In this document: one piece after another, positions 34,355-44,432 of the stretch
Position numbering within the stretch: the first letter of the stretch is position 1
How the letters are laid out: each line of letters starts with the position of its first letter
DNA from: Capsulimonadaceae bacterium
GTDB taxonomy: Bacteria; Armatimonadota; Armatimonadia; Armatimonadales; Capsulimonadaceae
Direction of reading: 5' to 3'
DNA: 64,000 nt
Assembly: GCA_031292625.1 (NCBI GenBank)
Contig: JARLGU010000018.1
Coordinates: 1 to 64,000 of the forward strand
Program-made: the position numbers and the translations under genes
The notes under the pieces: model-generated
Databases searched by the model: none
Told to the model about the DNA's origin: nothing
What the model saw: only the letters and a program-made list of their open reading frames with translations

Positions 34355-36616
34355 ATGACATTCACAAAAACGAAATGGCCGCTCATCGCGCTCGCCGCTC
34401 TCACGTTGATCGGAAGCAATAGCGCATCCGCCGAACCAATCACGCTCAGCGCACCCGGCATCAGCCTGCAGGCGCTCACCGACGCACGCGTTCAGGTGAG
34501 TGACCAATCCGGCGTTCCCCGTCTCGTCCTCGGAGGCTATCGCCTCGTCTGGAGCCCTCCCGCGACGGACGCCGGGAGCGCATCGCTCGTCTCGCTTACC
34601 GATGGAACGAAGGCAATCCAGATCGATTACACGATCAAGGGCGATCCAAGCGGCAAGATCAAGATTCAGGGGCAGTTCTCCGCCGGCGTTAACCGCGTGC
34701 ACATCCGGTACGACGTTTGGGGCCCCGACGATCTCAATGCAGGCGGCGCAATGATCGGCTGCGTCGCCCAACCCGCGACGACGGCGACTACAACTGTTAA
34801 GCTTGGACGATGGGTCAGGCCGGACGGCGGCGGCGTCCCGTATGAAGTCCCCGACGGCAATCTGTTCGGATACCAACTCCCCGGCGAGAGCGTCTATCTC
34901 GCTCTGCACGGCAACACGGACTGGCGCGACCAATGGAGCGTCCACTTCCCGGCCGCCAAAGCCGAGACGGGCCACTTCGTCGCGGAGGGCGATCTCGTCC
35001 TGACCACGGCTAGACCGGCAGCGGCCGGCGCTATTCTTGCGGGGCGCCCTCTCGCCCTCGACATCTGGACCGATCAGCCCAACAACATGTGGTCGTCCGG
35101 AGCGAAACCGTTCGGTCTTAAATCACAGACGGTGAACACATCCGCGAACCCAAAGACCGTCACGCTCACCTGGACCGCGCACGATTTCGACGGTCAGGTC
35201 GTTGCCAGCGGAACCGACCGCCGCCTACTCGCAAGCGGCGAGGCGTGGGATCGTCCACTCAGCATTCCGGCTCCCAAGCAGGGCATCGTGTTCGTTGACG
35301 TGGATGCTTCGAACGGAACGGACACCGTATTTTGCCGGACGAACCTGGCAGTTCTTCCTCAACATGCCTTTCTGTCGGGCGATGAAAGCATCTTCGGCCT
35401 GTCGGCGTTCTTCCCGCTACCGTCCGAAGCCGCCGCGGAATCGCTGCTTCAGCGAATCGGCGTGCGATGGATTCGGTTTTCGGCATTAACGAACGAAAGA
35501 GCCAACGCGTTAAAGATTCACCAAAACTCACACGCCGGCATGCCGCCGTCCGGAAAGCCCGGCAGCTACGATACCGATCCAGCCAAGAAGACGCAATGGA
35601 TCGACAAAATCTTGAGCGAGGCCGACCAGCACAACGCGCGCTACCTGGAACTGTTCAACGAGTGGAACATGGATGGCGGAATCGGCAAAGGCAAGTGGGC
35701 GGATACGTATGCCAGGGATTGGCTCGTCCCGGTCAACGAGGAACGCACGAAGACCGGCGCGAAGGTCAAGATTATGTCGATGGGCCTCGCCGGCATGGAC
35801 GAGGGTTTTCTCGATAAAGTGCACGACGCGGGCGGTTGGAACCTGTTCGAGGCGCTCGCGATTCACGCGGGACGCGGGCGCTATACCGCGGACTATGGCG
35901 GCGACGAGCAAGGTTCAGCCGTGAAGCCGGACTACTGGAACTTCCTGGGCACGATCGAGGCCGCGAATAACGTCCTCGCGAAGTACGGTCGCAAGGAGTT
36001 ATGGGTCACGGAAGCATACGCCTGCACGTTTCCGAACAGCTCCTGGTTTGACACGTACAGGCACTCCGCCGAAAACGTCGTGCTTTCCTACGCCCTCGCC
36101 GCCGCCAAAGGCGTTCGCGTGATGGACTGGTACCAGCTCAACGACGGCGTCTGGTACGATCACGGCGGCGTCAACCCCAAGGACTCCGAGTACCACTACG
36201 GCCTGCTTAACCGCGACCTGAGCCCAAAGCCATCGCTTCTCGGCTACGCCACGATCGCAGCGGCGCTCGATCAGGCGAAGTTCGTTCGATGGATCAAATT
36301 CGTCAACACACATACGAAGGGCCTGCTCTTCAGCACGCCGCGCGGACCGATGGCGGTGCTCTGGGATAGAACCGACGGTTACATGCTGAACACAAGACGC
36401 GACATCAAAACGGACAAATTCGCCGCTCCAGAGCCCTGGGTCGATGATTGGAAGACAAAGGTCGCGCTGGAACTCCCTGCATCCGGCAAGTCCCTTCGGG
36501 TAATCGACTGCGTCGGCCGCGAGCGCACGATCCCGGCAGCGAACGGAACGGCGAATGTAACGCTCGACGGAGCGCCGCGAATCGTGTACGGTGTCGCGCC
36601 GGGGATCGGAGAGTAA
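34355..36616 (+). CDS. Exported clan GH-A glycoside hydrolase
   Basis: A 753-residue protein with a signal peptide (PLIALAALTLIGSNSASA). The first 330 residues are beta-rich, with no clear family match. The (beta/alpha)8 barrel (about 345-640) has acid/base E436 in LELFNEWNMDG and nucleophile E553 in LWVTEAYAC. A small beta domain ends the protein. The architecture resembles GH39/GH5-like enzymes with an added N-terminal module; the substrate is unknown. It begins 17 bases after the pseudopilin stop and is the last gene of the second tandem module. Confidence 0.82.
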   Translation: MTFTKTKWPLIALAALTLIGSNSASAEPITLSAPGISLQALTDARVQVSDQSGVPRLVLGGYRLVWSPPATDAGSASLVSLTDGTKAIQIDYTIKGDPSGKIKIQGQFSAGVNRVHIRYDVWGPDDLNAGGAMIGCVAQPATTATTTVKLGRWVRPDGGGVPYEVPDGNLFGYQLPGESVYLALHGNTDWRDQWSVHFPAAKAETGHFVAEGDLVLTTARPAAAGAILAGRPLALDIWTDQPNNMWSSGAKPFGLKSQTVNTSANPKTVTLTWTAHDFDGQVVASGTDRRLLASGEAWDRPLSIPAPKQGIVFVDVDASNGTDTVFCRTNLAVLPQHAFLSGDESIFGLSAFFPLPSEAAAESLLQRIGVRWIRFSALTNERANALKIHQNSHAGMPPSGKPGSYDTDPAKKTQWIDKILSEADQHNARYLELFNEWNMDGGIGKGKWADTYARDWLVPVNEERTKTGAKVKIMSMGLAGMDEGFLDKVHDAGGWNLFEALAIHAGRGRYTADYGGDEQGSAVKPDYWNFLGTIEAANNVLAKYGRKELWVTEAYACTFPNSSWFDTYRHSAENVVLSYALAAAKGVRVMDWYQLNDGVWYDHGGVNPKDSEYHYGLLNRDLSPKPSLLGYATIAAALDQAKFVRWIKFVNTHTKGLLFSTPRGPMAVLWDRTDGYMLNTRRDIKTDKFAAPEPWVDDWKTKVALELPASGKSLRVIDCVGRERTIPAANGTANVTLDGAPRIVYGVAPGIGE

Positions 36617-36628
36617 GTAGCGCGGCAG

Positions 36629-37237
36629 CTATGGCGTGCTGTAGAGCGAGGTAAGCAGGGCGACGACTTCCTTATGGAACTTGCGGAAGGAACGAGAGTT
36701 CCGCAGGGCTTCGTCGATGTCGAACTTCGCCGCAAAGGCTGCTTGGTGCAGCGTTGGACGGTATCCGCCTTCACTCGCCGCAGCTCGCCTAATCCAACCT
36801 TTAGCGTCGCGAACGGCATCAACGTCCTGCGGCGGTTCGCATCCAGGCTTCAACTTGCCGCATTGGACGAGAGACCTGCTCGCTGCAATAAACCAAGACT
36901 CGAACTCCCATGAAGCCATGACGAACACGGAAGGCGTTGCTCCGGCAATTCTCGATAGACGCGCCTGGATAGTTGGGCCGAGATCGGCCGGGCAGTCTTT
37001 GTCAGCATCATGCACCATGACAATCGCGCCACGCGGGCCAAGATTAATCTTGGCCCGCGCCACTGCGCGTTCGAGCTCAGGTACTGACCGAAGCTGGGTT
37101 TTAGGCAGCGGCACAGGGGGCGGCGTTATGGGACACCAAGCCGGAGTTACCGAAAGCGCTATTCGCCTGATAACCAGAGGTACCGCCTGTGTCTCCCCTT
37201 TGCCTTCGACAATGCATTGAATTGTCGGTGCAGTCAT
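36629..37237 (-). CDS. DUF4276 protein, TOPRIM-like partner of the AAA ATPase
   Basis: A 202-residue protein. Two features fit a TOPRIM fold: a glutamate in IQCIVEGKGETQAVP (E11) and an acidic pair in AIVMVHDADKDCP (D77 and D79). A family block ASWEFESWFIAA follows. DUF4276 proteins often neighbour AAA ATPases, and TOPRIM nucleases work with RecF/OLD-type ATPases in defence (known for OLD, Gabija and PARIS). Its start overlaps the ATPase stop by four bases (ATGA). The gene is AT-richer than its neighbours. Nuclease activity is inferred from the acidic residues only. Confidence 0.8.
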   Translation of the reverse strand: MTAPTIQCIVEGKGETQAVPLVIRRIALSVTPAWCPITPPPVPLPKTQLRSVPELERAVARAKINLGPRGAIVMVHDADKDCPADLGPTIQARLSRIAGATPSVFVMASWEFESWFIAASRSLVQCGKLKPGCEPPQDVDAVRDAKGWIRRAAASEGGYRPTLHQAAFAAKFDIDEALRNSRSFRKFHKEVVALLTSLYSTP

Positions 37238-38448
37238 GCTGCATCAGCCCCATTGAATAGGTTAAGCTGCCGTTCTAACAATGCGTCGTCCGAATCAAGC
37301 AGGTTCATACGCATCAACTCTCCTGGCGTATAGAGCTCTCTCTTTATCGTTTCTAGCGCTCGTCCACTAAGCGGCTCAATTCGAGTTTCCCCTCGGTAAT
37401 TCGACACGCATATCATTTCGTCCGGCTTGATTGACCTGTTATCCAAGAGTTCCGTACTATGGCTGGTAATAACCACCTGGGTATGCTCGGTAGCCTCGCG
37501 AAGTGCATCCAGAAGCAGGCCAGCGGCACCGGGATGCAAAGCTGCTTCTGGTTCCTCAATACCGACAAGAGAGACATGTTGCCGCCCGGAATCATTCTGC
37601 AGAAGCGCTGTAAGAATCGCAAGTGCCCGTAACGTCCCGTCCGACATGTTGGCTGCATCAAAGTGCCATGGATTTATACTTGAACCAACGATCTGGTCGA
37701 ACAAAATGGTTTCCTTAGGTCCATACTCTTTCTTCGACACGCCCTTAATACCCGGAACGACATGGGCCAAATATTCCTCGATTCGGCTCATTGTTGTTGG
37801 AGACTGGCGGGAAAGTCTCCCAATTACGCTTGCTAGATTACCGCCATCTCTACGAAGCAAATCACCAGCATCAGGCGACTGCAGATTGCGAATTCCTTCC
37901 GGCTCAATACTGTATACGGCCATTCTTCGTAAGCGATCATAAACATCCCTAAATTCTGGCCGCCCCGAAATTGTGACAAGATATAAGCGATCCCTTGATG
38001 CTTGTGCAGGATGCTGCTCGCCTCGAATAGTAGCTGCACCGTTAGCCACGGAAAAACGAGCAGATTCCGCGAACACTTCGCTCGGATAAATCTCGCAGGT
38101 CTCCTCTTTTACGTACCAGATTCCACTCGTATCCGTTGCGATCGAGAAATGGTATTTCGCAGTGCGTCCTTGTGGTAGGCTCATCTGAGTCTGTATACGG
38201 AAGTGCGTAGGGTGACCTTCTGAGCGTCTACGCACCTCTCGTATTCCTCCTCTATCACGCAACGCGTGGTCGAGAGAATTATCAAGCGCGTCGGCTACGA
38301 ATCGCAAGGCGTCCAGAAAATTACTTTTCCCGGCGCCGTTGGCGCCAACTAAGATCGTTAGTGGACCCAAATCAACATTGCAGCTTTTTATGCTCTTGTA
38401 ATTCGAGAGCTCAACCCTGGTGATTCGGCCTTCTGGCGTATGTAACAC
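37234..38448 (-). CDS. AAA ATPase of the RecF/OLD-like (AAA_21) type
   Basis: A 404-residue ABC-type ATPase. Walker A GANGAGKS is at 35-42, the signature region NMSDGTLRALAIL near 268, Walker B VGIEEPEAALHPG near 300, and the switch ITSHSTELLD near 340. This is the pattern of SMC/RecF-like ATPases in which a short coiled segment replaces long arms. It is coupled by a four-base overlap to a TOPRIM-like DUF4276 gene. Such pairs resemble phage-sensing systems in which the ATPase holds a nuclease in check. Base composition differs from the flanking hydrolase and mfd genes, consistent with transfer. Confidence 0.88.
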   Translation of the reverse strand: MLHTPEGRITRVELSNYKSIKSCNVDLGPLTILVGANGAGKSNFLDALRFVADALDNSLDHALRDRGGIREVRRRSEGHPTHFRIQTQMSLPQGRTAKYHFSIATDTSGIWYVKEETCEIYPSEVFAESARFSVANGAATIRGEQHPAQASRDRLYLVTISGRPEFRDVYDRLRRMAVYSIEPEGIRNLQSPDAGDLLRRDGGNLASVIGRLSRQSPTTMSRIEEYLAHVVPGIKGVSKKEYGPKETILFDQIVGSSINPWHFDAANMSDGTLRALAILTALLQNDSGRQHVSLVGIEEPEAALHPGAAGLLLDALREATEHTQVVITSHSTELLDNRSIKPDEMICVSNYRGETRIEPLSGRALETIKRELYTPGELMRMNLLDSDDALLERQLNLFNGADAA

Positions 38449-38520
38449 TGCTCTAGCACCTCAGATGGAAGGTTTACGGTCTCAACGTGACTATATTACC
38501 CTTCGGAAGCTTTCTACCCC

Positions 38521-41500
38521 CTACGTATACCGCCGCGCGCCGCGTACGATCTTTTTCGGCGCAAGGCCGGTGCTGACGCCGACGCGGGCTTCCTGGCTCT
38601 TGTCGGGGAGCGCTTTCGCGAGCAACTCCACCGTCTCCTCCACCGTACGCAGAGTCCGGGCGGGCGTGTCGGCCAGCGGGGTCGTCACGCGGTCGGTCTG
38701 GAACTCGCTGTGCAAGTGGCTGCGCGCGAGAAGGCGTATCCGGTCGGGCGGGAGATTCGTGCCGGCAAAGCGGAATACGATACGCGTCTTCTCCGTGTTG
38801 ATCGAGCCGACGCCGACTTCCTTGCAACGAAGCCGTAGCCGCAGCAGCGCGAGAACGTTCCACACCGCGCGCGGCGGATCGCCGTAGCGGTCTTCGAGCT
38901 CCGACTGGATCTCGTCGACGTGTTCCTTGGTGCGCGAGGCGGTCAGCTTCTTGTAGATCAAAATGCGCTCCGCCTCGCTCGGAATGTACTTGACCGGGAT
39001 GTGCGCATCGAGCGGCAAACTGACTGGCGGCAACTGGAACTCCTGCTCCACCGGCTCACCCTTCAATTCGTTAATCGCCTGCGACAAAAGCTGTGTGTAC
39101 AAATCGAAACCGACAGCCGCCACGGTGCCGGACTGCTCCTTGCCGAGAAGGTTGCCCGCGCCGCGGATTTCAAGATCGCGCAGGGCAATCTTGTAGCCGG
39201 AGCCGAGTTCGGAAAAGTCGCGCAGGGCCGACAAGCGCAGTTCGGCGACTTCGCTGAGCATCTTATCTTTGCGGTACAGGAGATAAGCAAAACCCTGCCG
39301 TTCCGAACGCCCAACGCGACCGCGCAACTGGTACAGTTGAGCCAGGCCTAACTTGTCGGCATTCTCAACGACCATCGTGTTGACGTTGGCGACGTCGAGA
39401 CCGCTTTCGACGATCGTCGTACAAACGAGGATATCGTAATCGCCGTTGTAGAAGCCGACCATCACCTCTTCGAGATCGTCCTCAGCCATCTGGCCATGCC
39501 CTACCCCGACACGCGCCTGCGGACAAAGCTTCTGCAGCTTGGCCGCAATATGGTAGATCGATTCGACCCGATTGGAGACGTAGTAGACCTGCCCGTTCCG
39601 ATCCAATTCGCGCAGGATTACCTCGCGGACAAGTTCGTCGTCATATTCCCGAATATAGGTTTTAATCGGAACGCGGCCTTCCGGAGGATCGTTGATCAGC
39701 GACAGGTCGCGGATTCCGGACAGCGCCATATGCAGAGTCCGCGGAATCGGCGTCGCAGTGAGCGTCATGACATCCACCGACTTGCGAAGCTGCTTGATTC
39801 GTTCCTTGTGCGAGACGCCGAAGCGCTGCTCCTCATCGACAATCAGCAACCCAAGATTGCGAAACTTAACCAACTTGCCAAGCAGTTTGTGGGTCCCGAT
39901 CACAACGTCCACGGAGCCATCCGCTAGCCCCGCGAGCGTACGGTCGGCGTCCGCCTTGCTCACGAAACGCGAGAGCATCTCGACGCGTACGGGATACGGA
40001 TCAAGACGCGCGCGAAACGTGTTAAGGTGCTGCTGCGCAAGGATGGTCGTCGGACAGAGAACGACGACCTGACGGCCGCTTGACGCCACCTTGAACGCGG
40101 CGCGCATCGCGACCTCGGTCTTGCCGTAGCCAACATCGCCGCAAACAAGCCGGTCCATCGGCCGCTCGTCCTCGAGGTCCGCCTTGACATCGTCAATCGC
40201 GCGAAGCTGGTCGCGCGTCTCCTCGTACGGAAACGCCTCCTCCATTTCGAGCTGCCACGGGGTATCCGGCGGATACGGGTCGCGACGGGCCGAATGACGC
40301 GCGGCGTAGAGCTTGATCAGCTCGGCCGCCATCTCCTGAACTTGCTTGCGCGCCGCCTTCGTCGCGCGCGCCCACTCGCCCGTATTGAGGCGATGGAGTT
40401 GCGGCGCGGCGGAATCGGCGCCGATATAGCGTTGAACGCGGTCTACCTGGTCGGTCTGAACATAGACTTTATCGCCGCCATGGTACTCCAGCAGCAGGTA
40501 GTCCCGCTCCGCGCCATCGCCGCCCTTGAGCTTCGTGATGCCAAGGTAGCGCCCGATGCCGTGATGGATGTGCACGACATAGTCGCCCTCACGAAGTTCG
40601 AGATAGGATGCAATACGCAGCCCCTCATTAAACCGTTGCCGCTTGTGCTTGGGCTGTGCGGGGGCGCCGAAAATATCCGGGTCCGCGAGCACCATCATGC
40701 GCGCCTCGGGCAGGCGCACCCCACCCGCAAGCGAGCCTTCCACGATATAGACGCCGGCTTCTTTCGATTTGGGTACGAGACGTTGCAGCGGCGATACCGG
40801 TATCCGATGGGAAGTGAGCATGTCCCGAATGCGCTCGGGCTGCCGAGTTATAAAGATCGTCCGAAGACCATTCCCCTGCCACGAATCCAGCGAATCGTAG
40901 AGCCCGGTGACGCGGCCATGGAAGCTCTCCATGGTAGCGACGTTCACCGCAATATCCTCGCGAATGTTGACCCATCCAAGGGGACGCGGCAGGAGCGAGA
41001 ACAGGACGATCTGGCGCTCGGACGTGAGGTGGCGCACGAGCGTATCGAAGGCGCAATGGATCGGTACGTTCTCATGCAACCACTCGCCGCGCGCCCGGCG
41101 GGATTCCGCAATCTCGTGCATCTGGGCTTCGGTCTGATCCCAGCGCGCCTTAAGCTGGTGCGGCTCATCGATCACCACCAGGGCGTCGCTGGGGATAAAG
41201 TCGAGGGCGCAGAGGTTTTCGGGATAGAGCATCGGGAAGTATACTTCCGTTTGATCGAAGTATATGCACCCGGAAAGATTGGCTATATCGCCTTCGATCC
41301 GCTCTTCCAAACGCATCGCGTGATCTTCGCCGCGGTCATCAAGGTCCTCGGTCCGCAGACGATCCATTGCCTTTGGAAGATCCTTGCGTATCCGGTCAAC
41401 TGCATGCTTGATGCGCGTTTTATCATCGATCGGCATCTCGCGCGCCGGAAGGATGCTGATCCGGTCCAGCTTATCGGTGGAACGCTGGGTCTCAGGATCG

Positions 41501-42192
41501 AAGGCGCGAATACTCTCGACGTCATCGCCGAAGAAATCAATACGGTAAGGCTGAGCGGCATCTGACGAAAACAGGTCGACAATCCCGCCGCGGCGAGTCC
41601 ACTGTCCGGGAAGCTCTACCGCCTCGACGCGTTCGTACCCCAATCGGGAAAGCGCCATCTCAATTTGCGCCGGCTCAATCGTCTGCCCGGTCGCGATCGT
41701 TTCGATGCGCCCAAGCAGGACATCCATGGGAACCGTCCGCTGCAAAAACGCCGCTGCCGAGCCCGCGATAAACCTTGCGCCGCCGCTGGCCATCGCGCGC
41801 AGCGAGGCGACGCGCCTTCCAATAAGCGAATAGTCTGGCGAACCCTCCGTGTAAAGCAACGTCTGCGCGGTTTGCGGCAGCGTCGCCGCCGATGCAGGCT
41901 CTACGCCGAAGGAGATTGCGTCGGTGACGACCCGCTCGGCCTGATCGCCGTGATACGAAATCACCACGATCGGCCGTCCAGTGTCGCGCGCGAGCTTGGC
42001 GAGAATCCACCCCTTCGCGGAGATCGCGACGCCTTCAAGCTGAACGATTGTCGCGTTCGATTTCCCGAGATGCTCTCGCAAGCGCCGATAGGACGGGTGG
42101 TCTTCGATCAGGTTGACTATATTAGACAGTGACATGAATAAACGTTCTGGCCTGCGTCGGCCGCCGAAACCACGAAAGGGCTTCGACGCCAC
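38521..42192 (-). CDS. mfd: Transcription-repair coupling factor
   Basis: A 1223-residue ATP-dependent translocase that removes stalled RNA polymerase and recruits UvrA. The N-terminal UvrB-like module is followed by the CarD-like polymerase-interacting domain (about 530-600, EGDYVVHIHHGIGRYLG), the helicase core with Walker A CGDVGYGKTE near 690 and DEEQRFGV near 786, then LYQLRGRVGRSERQGFAYLL, and the TRCF C-terminal domain. Size is normal. The chosen GTG has GGAGG nine bases upstream; an internal ATG at 42135 (MSLSNIVNLIE) is the alternative and fits the usual N terminus better. Confidence 0.97.
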   Translation of the reverse strand: MASKPFRGFGGRRRPERLFMSLSNIVNLIEDHPSYRRLREHLGKSNATIVQLEGVAISAKGWILAKLARDTGRPIVVISYHGDQAERVVTDAISFGVEPASAATLPQTAQTLLYTEGSPDYSLIGRRVASLRAMASGGARFIAGSAAAFLQRTVPMDVLLGRIETIATGQTIEPAQIEMALSRLGYERVEAVELPGQWTRRGGIVDLFSSDAAQPYRIDFFGDDVESIRAFDPETQRSTDKLDRISILPAREMPIDDKTRIKHAVDRIRKDLPKAMDRLRTEDLDDRGEDHAMRLEERIEGDIANLSGCIYFDQTEVYFPMLYPENLCALDFIPSDALVVIDEPHQLKARWDQTEAQMHEIAESRRARGEWLHENVPIHCAFDTLVRHLTSERQIVLFSLLPRPLGWVNIREDIAVNVATMESFHGRVTGLYDSLDSWQGNGLRTIFITRQPERIRDMLTSHRIPVSPLQRLVPKSKEAGVYIVEGSLAGGVRLPEARMMVLADPDIFGAPAQPKHKRQRFNEGLRIASYLELREGDYVVHIHHGIGRYLGITKLKGGDGAERDYLLLEYHGGDKVYVQTDQVDRVQRYIGADSAAPQLHRLNTGEWARATKAARKQVQEMAAELIKLYAARHSARRDPYPPDTPWQLEMEEAFPYEETRDQLRAIDDVKADLEDERPMDRLVCGDVGYGKTEVAMRAAFKVASSGRQVVVLCPTTILAQQHLNTFRARLDPYPVRVEMLSRFVSKADADRTLAGLADGSVDVVIGTHKLLGKLVKFRNLGLLIVDEEQRFGVSHKERIKQLRKSVDVMTLTATPIPRTLHMALSGIRDLSLINDPPEGRVPIKTYIREYDDELVREVILRELDRNGQVYYVSNRVESIYHIAAKLQKLCPQARVGVGHGQMAEDDLEEVMVGFYNGDYDILVCTTIVESGLDVANVNTMVVENADKLGLAQLYQLRGRVGRSERQGFAYLLYRKDKMLSEVAELRLSALRDFSELGSGYKIALRDLEIRGAGNLLGKEQSGTVAAVGFDLYTQLLSQAINELKGEPVEQEFQLPPVSLPLDAHIPVKYIPSEAERILIYKKLTASRTKEHVDEIQSELEDRYGDPPRAVWNVLALLRLRLRCKEVGVGSINTEKTRIVFRFAGTNLPPDRIRLLARSHLHSEFQTDRVTTPLADTPARTLRTVEETVELLAKALPDKSQEARVGVSTGLAPKKIVRGARRYT

Positions 42193-42301
42193 GCGTCCAA
42201 GCCTCCGGACTGAAGGGATATTGGTTTTGTCCCTCGGAAATATTATACCCGTCAGGGGTTATGAGGGTTGAAGAACGGATCCAGGCGCGACGAGGTCCTG
42301 C

Positions 42302-44161
42302 TTACTCTTCCAATTCGCTTGACAGGGTTACCATGTTCCGCCCGTTGTGTTTGGACTGATACAGCGCCGCATCCGCATGCGCAACCACCCTCTCTGGGTC
42401 CGGCATGCTGGGCGGCAGCTCGGCAACGCCAAAGCTGGCGGTGACCCTTCGCTTATCCCAGGGCCACTCCTCGATCGTCACACGGAATCTTTCCGCGATG
42501 CTTGCGGCCCGGCTCCCAGACGTCTCGGGCAATACCACGACGAACTCTTCGCCTCCATATCTCGCCACAACGTCGTATTCACGGGTGTGCGTGTCCAGAA
42601 CGTTCGCCACGATTTTGATTACGTTGTCGCCCTCAATATGTCCATAAACGTCGTTGAATTGCTTAAAGTTGTCAATATCCACCATGATCACGGAGAACGT
42701 GCTGTTATGCCGTCGCGCGCGCTGATACTCCGCGGCAAGCGCTTCTTCGAAGGCACGCCGGTTGCGCACTCCCGTTAGGGCGTCGGTTATTGCAAGCTTT
42801 GCGAGAAGACCGTTTGCGTGCTCAAGCTCGTGCCGCTGCTCTTCGAGCACGGTATTGTAGGTATGGATTTTCTGCTCATATGCCTTGCGCTCGGTTACGT
42901 CCCTGTACATCCAGTAATGGCCGCCGTACTCGTCGGTCAGAAAGACCGGGACGTAGTCGCGCTCGTAGACGCCGCCCGTGGTGAGGTAGAGTTCCTCGGA
43001 ATTGACATGCTTACGCTCTTCCAGAATGGCTGCAATACGGTCGATATAGCCGTCCGGGTCGCAATAGAGCTCCTTAGCCTCTTCAAAGAGACGCGCCGCA
43101 TTCGCTCCAAGCAACGCTTCAGGAGGATAGGCCAGGTTCATTAAATTACAGAATGCCTGATTTGCAAGCACAACCTGACGCTGGCTGTCTTCAACGACAA
43201 CGCCTATTTTCAGGTCGTGGATCAAAGCCTCAAAACGCGAATTGGATGCGACGAGACGCTCTTCCCACTCTTTGCGCTCCTGAACATCGGTGAGCGATCC
43301 GGCGAATTGGACCGCCTCGCCCTTCGGACCAAAGCTGACGGTCGCACGCGCCATCACCCACTGGTAATTTCCGTCTGGCTTCAGAACGCGAAATTCTTCC
43401 GCAAAGACATCCGTCATGCCCGCCAAATGCATCGTCACGTTATCGTTGAAGCGCTGAACGTCTTCTGGATGCATCTGACTGACGATATCCCTAAAGCTAT
43501 TCGGCGGTTCGTTTCTTGGATATCCTAAAATATCGCACGAACGTTCCGAAAAGAACGTCGTGTTCGTACAAAGGTCCCAATCGACGATGCCGTCCCGGCT
43601 TCCCTGCACGGCAACCTTCCAGCGTTGCTCGGAACGCCGGAGGGCCTCCTCGACTTTCGCGGGCTCAGTGCGATCACGAAAGCAAACAATCACGCCATCG
43701 AGGGATCCCGCGGCGCCGCGTACGATCGGTCCAGCGGATACGACGACGGCTCGACGCTCGCCGCCGGGACGCACGAGATAAAGCACCTTCTCGCGCACCG
43801 GTTCGCCGGTACGCAGAACAATTGCCGCGGGCATTTCGAAATAGGAAACGGGGCTATGATTCGGCTTGAGGAAGAAGCACCAGGAGTCCTTTTGCGAAAG
43901 ACCAATGATCTCGTTAACGTCGACCTTGAACAGGGCCGCCACATTACGGTTTGCCCACGAAATCGTCCCCGTGTGGTCGTAGATTATGAAGGCGTCGGGA
44001 GAGGTTTCCATTGCCGCTCTGAAAAGCGCATCGGAGTTGATAAAGGGCTTGGGCTGCTCGATATCGCCTCTTGCAGCCGATATCGATGAGCGCGCGCGCG
44101 TCCGGGCGGCAGGTTGTTGCTGTGCAACGATTGAATCAGTGTTCGGCTTCGTTCTGGCCAT
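42302..44161 (-). CDS. Multi-PAS diguanylate cyclase (GGDEF)
   Basis: A 619-residue protein. Three PAS domains follow one another: about 45-165 (AFIIYDHTGTISWANRNVAA), 178-300 (GIVDWDLCTNTTFFSERSCD, with a PAC tail) and 308-430. A short coiled segment leads to the GGDEF domain with GGEEF at 536-540 and the product-inhibition site REYD at 527-530, so a cyclase making cyclic di-GMP with feedback control is expected. No membrane segment is present; the signal is sensed in the cytoplasm. No EAL domain or partner lies nearby. Confidence 0.92.
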   Translation of the reverse strand: MARTKPNTDSIVAQQQPAARTRARSSISAARGDIEQPKPFINSDALFRAAMETSPDAFIIYDHTGTISWANRNVAALFKVDVNEIIGLSQKDSWCFFLKPNHSPVSYFEMPAAIVLRTGEPVREKVLYLVRPGGERRAVVVSAGPIVRGAAGSLDGVIVCFRDRTEPAKVEEALRRSEQRWKVAVQGSRDGIVDWDLCTNTTFFSERSCDILGYPRNEPPNSFRDIVSQMHPEDVQRFNDNVTMHLAGMTDVFAEEFRVLKPDGNYQWVMARATVSFGPKGEAVQFAGSLTDVQERKEWEERLVASNSRFEALIHDLKIGVVVEDSQRQVVLANQAFCNLMNLAYPPEALLGANAARLFEEAKELYCDPDGYIDRIAAILEERKHVNSEELYLTTGGVYERDYVPVFLTDEYGGHYWMYRDVTERKAYEQKIHTYNTVLEEQRHELEHANGLLAKLAITDALTGVRNRRAFEEALAAEYQRARRHNSTFSVIMVDIDNFKQFNDVYGHIEGDNVIKIVANVLDTHTREYDVVARYGGEEFVVVLPETSGSRAASIAERFRVTIEEWPWDKRRVTASFGVAELPPSMPDPERVVAHADAALYQSKHNGRNMVTLSSELEE

Positions 44162-44432
44162 ATGAGTACGCTAGCGATTATTGAGCCAATGGGTGACCGG
44201 CAACTTAATCATCGGACGTAATATATTCCGGCTGAAGCGGTATTTTCGTAGAATCTCCCAAAATGCGAACTAATTTGTTAGAATGCGGACGATTGTGCGG
44301 ACAACTTGCGGGCAGATCGAGCAGGAGGCGGGAACAGATGCGAAGTCGGTCGCGGTTGCCGTCTGCGTCCAACCGCGCTTAGCGGCAATGAGATCGGCTC
44401 TTAAATAACTTGTCGTCAAGTTGTATCTACCC

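Noticed and set aside
40294-41565. Plus-strand frame of 423 codons opposite mfd
   Set aside because: Antisense shadow of conserved helicase sequence with no recognisable domain.
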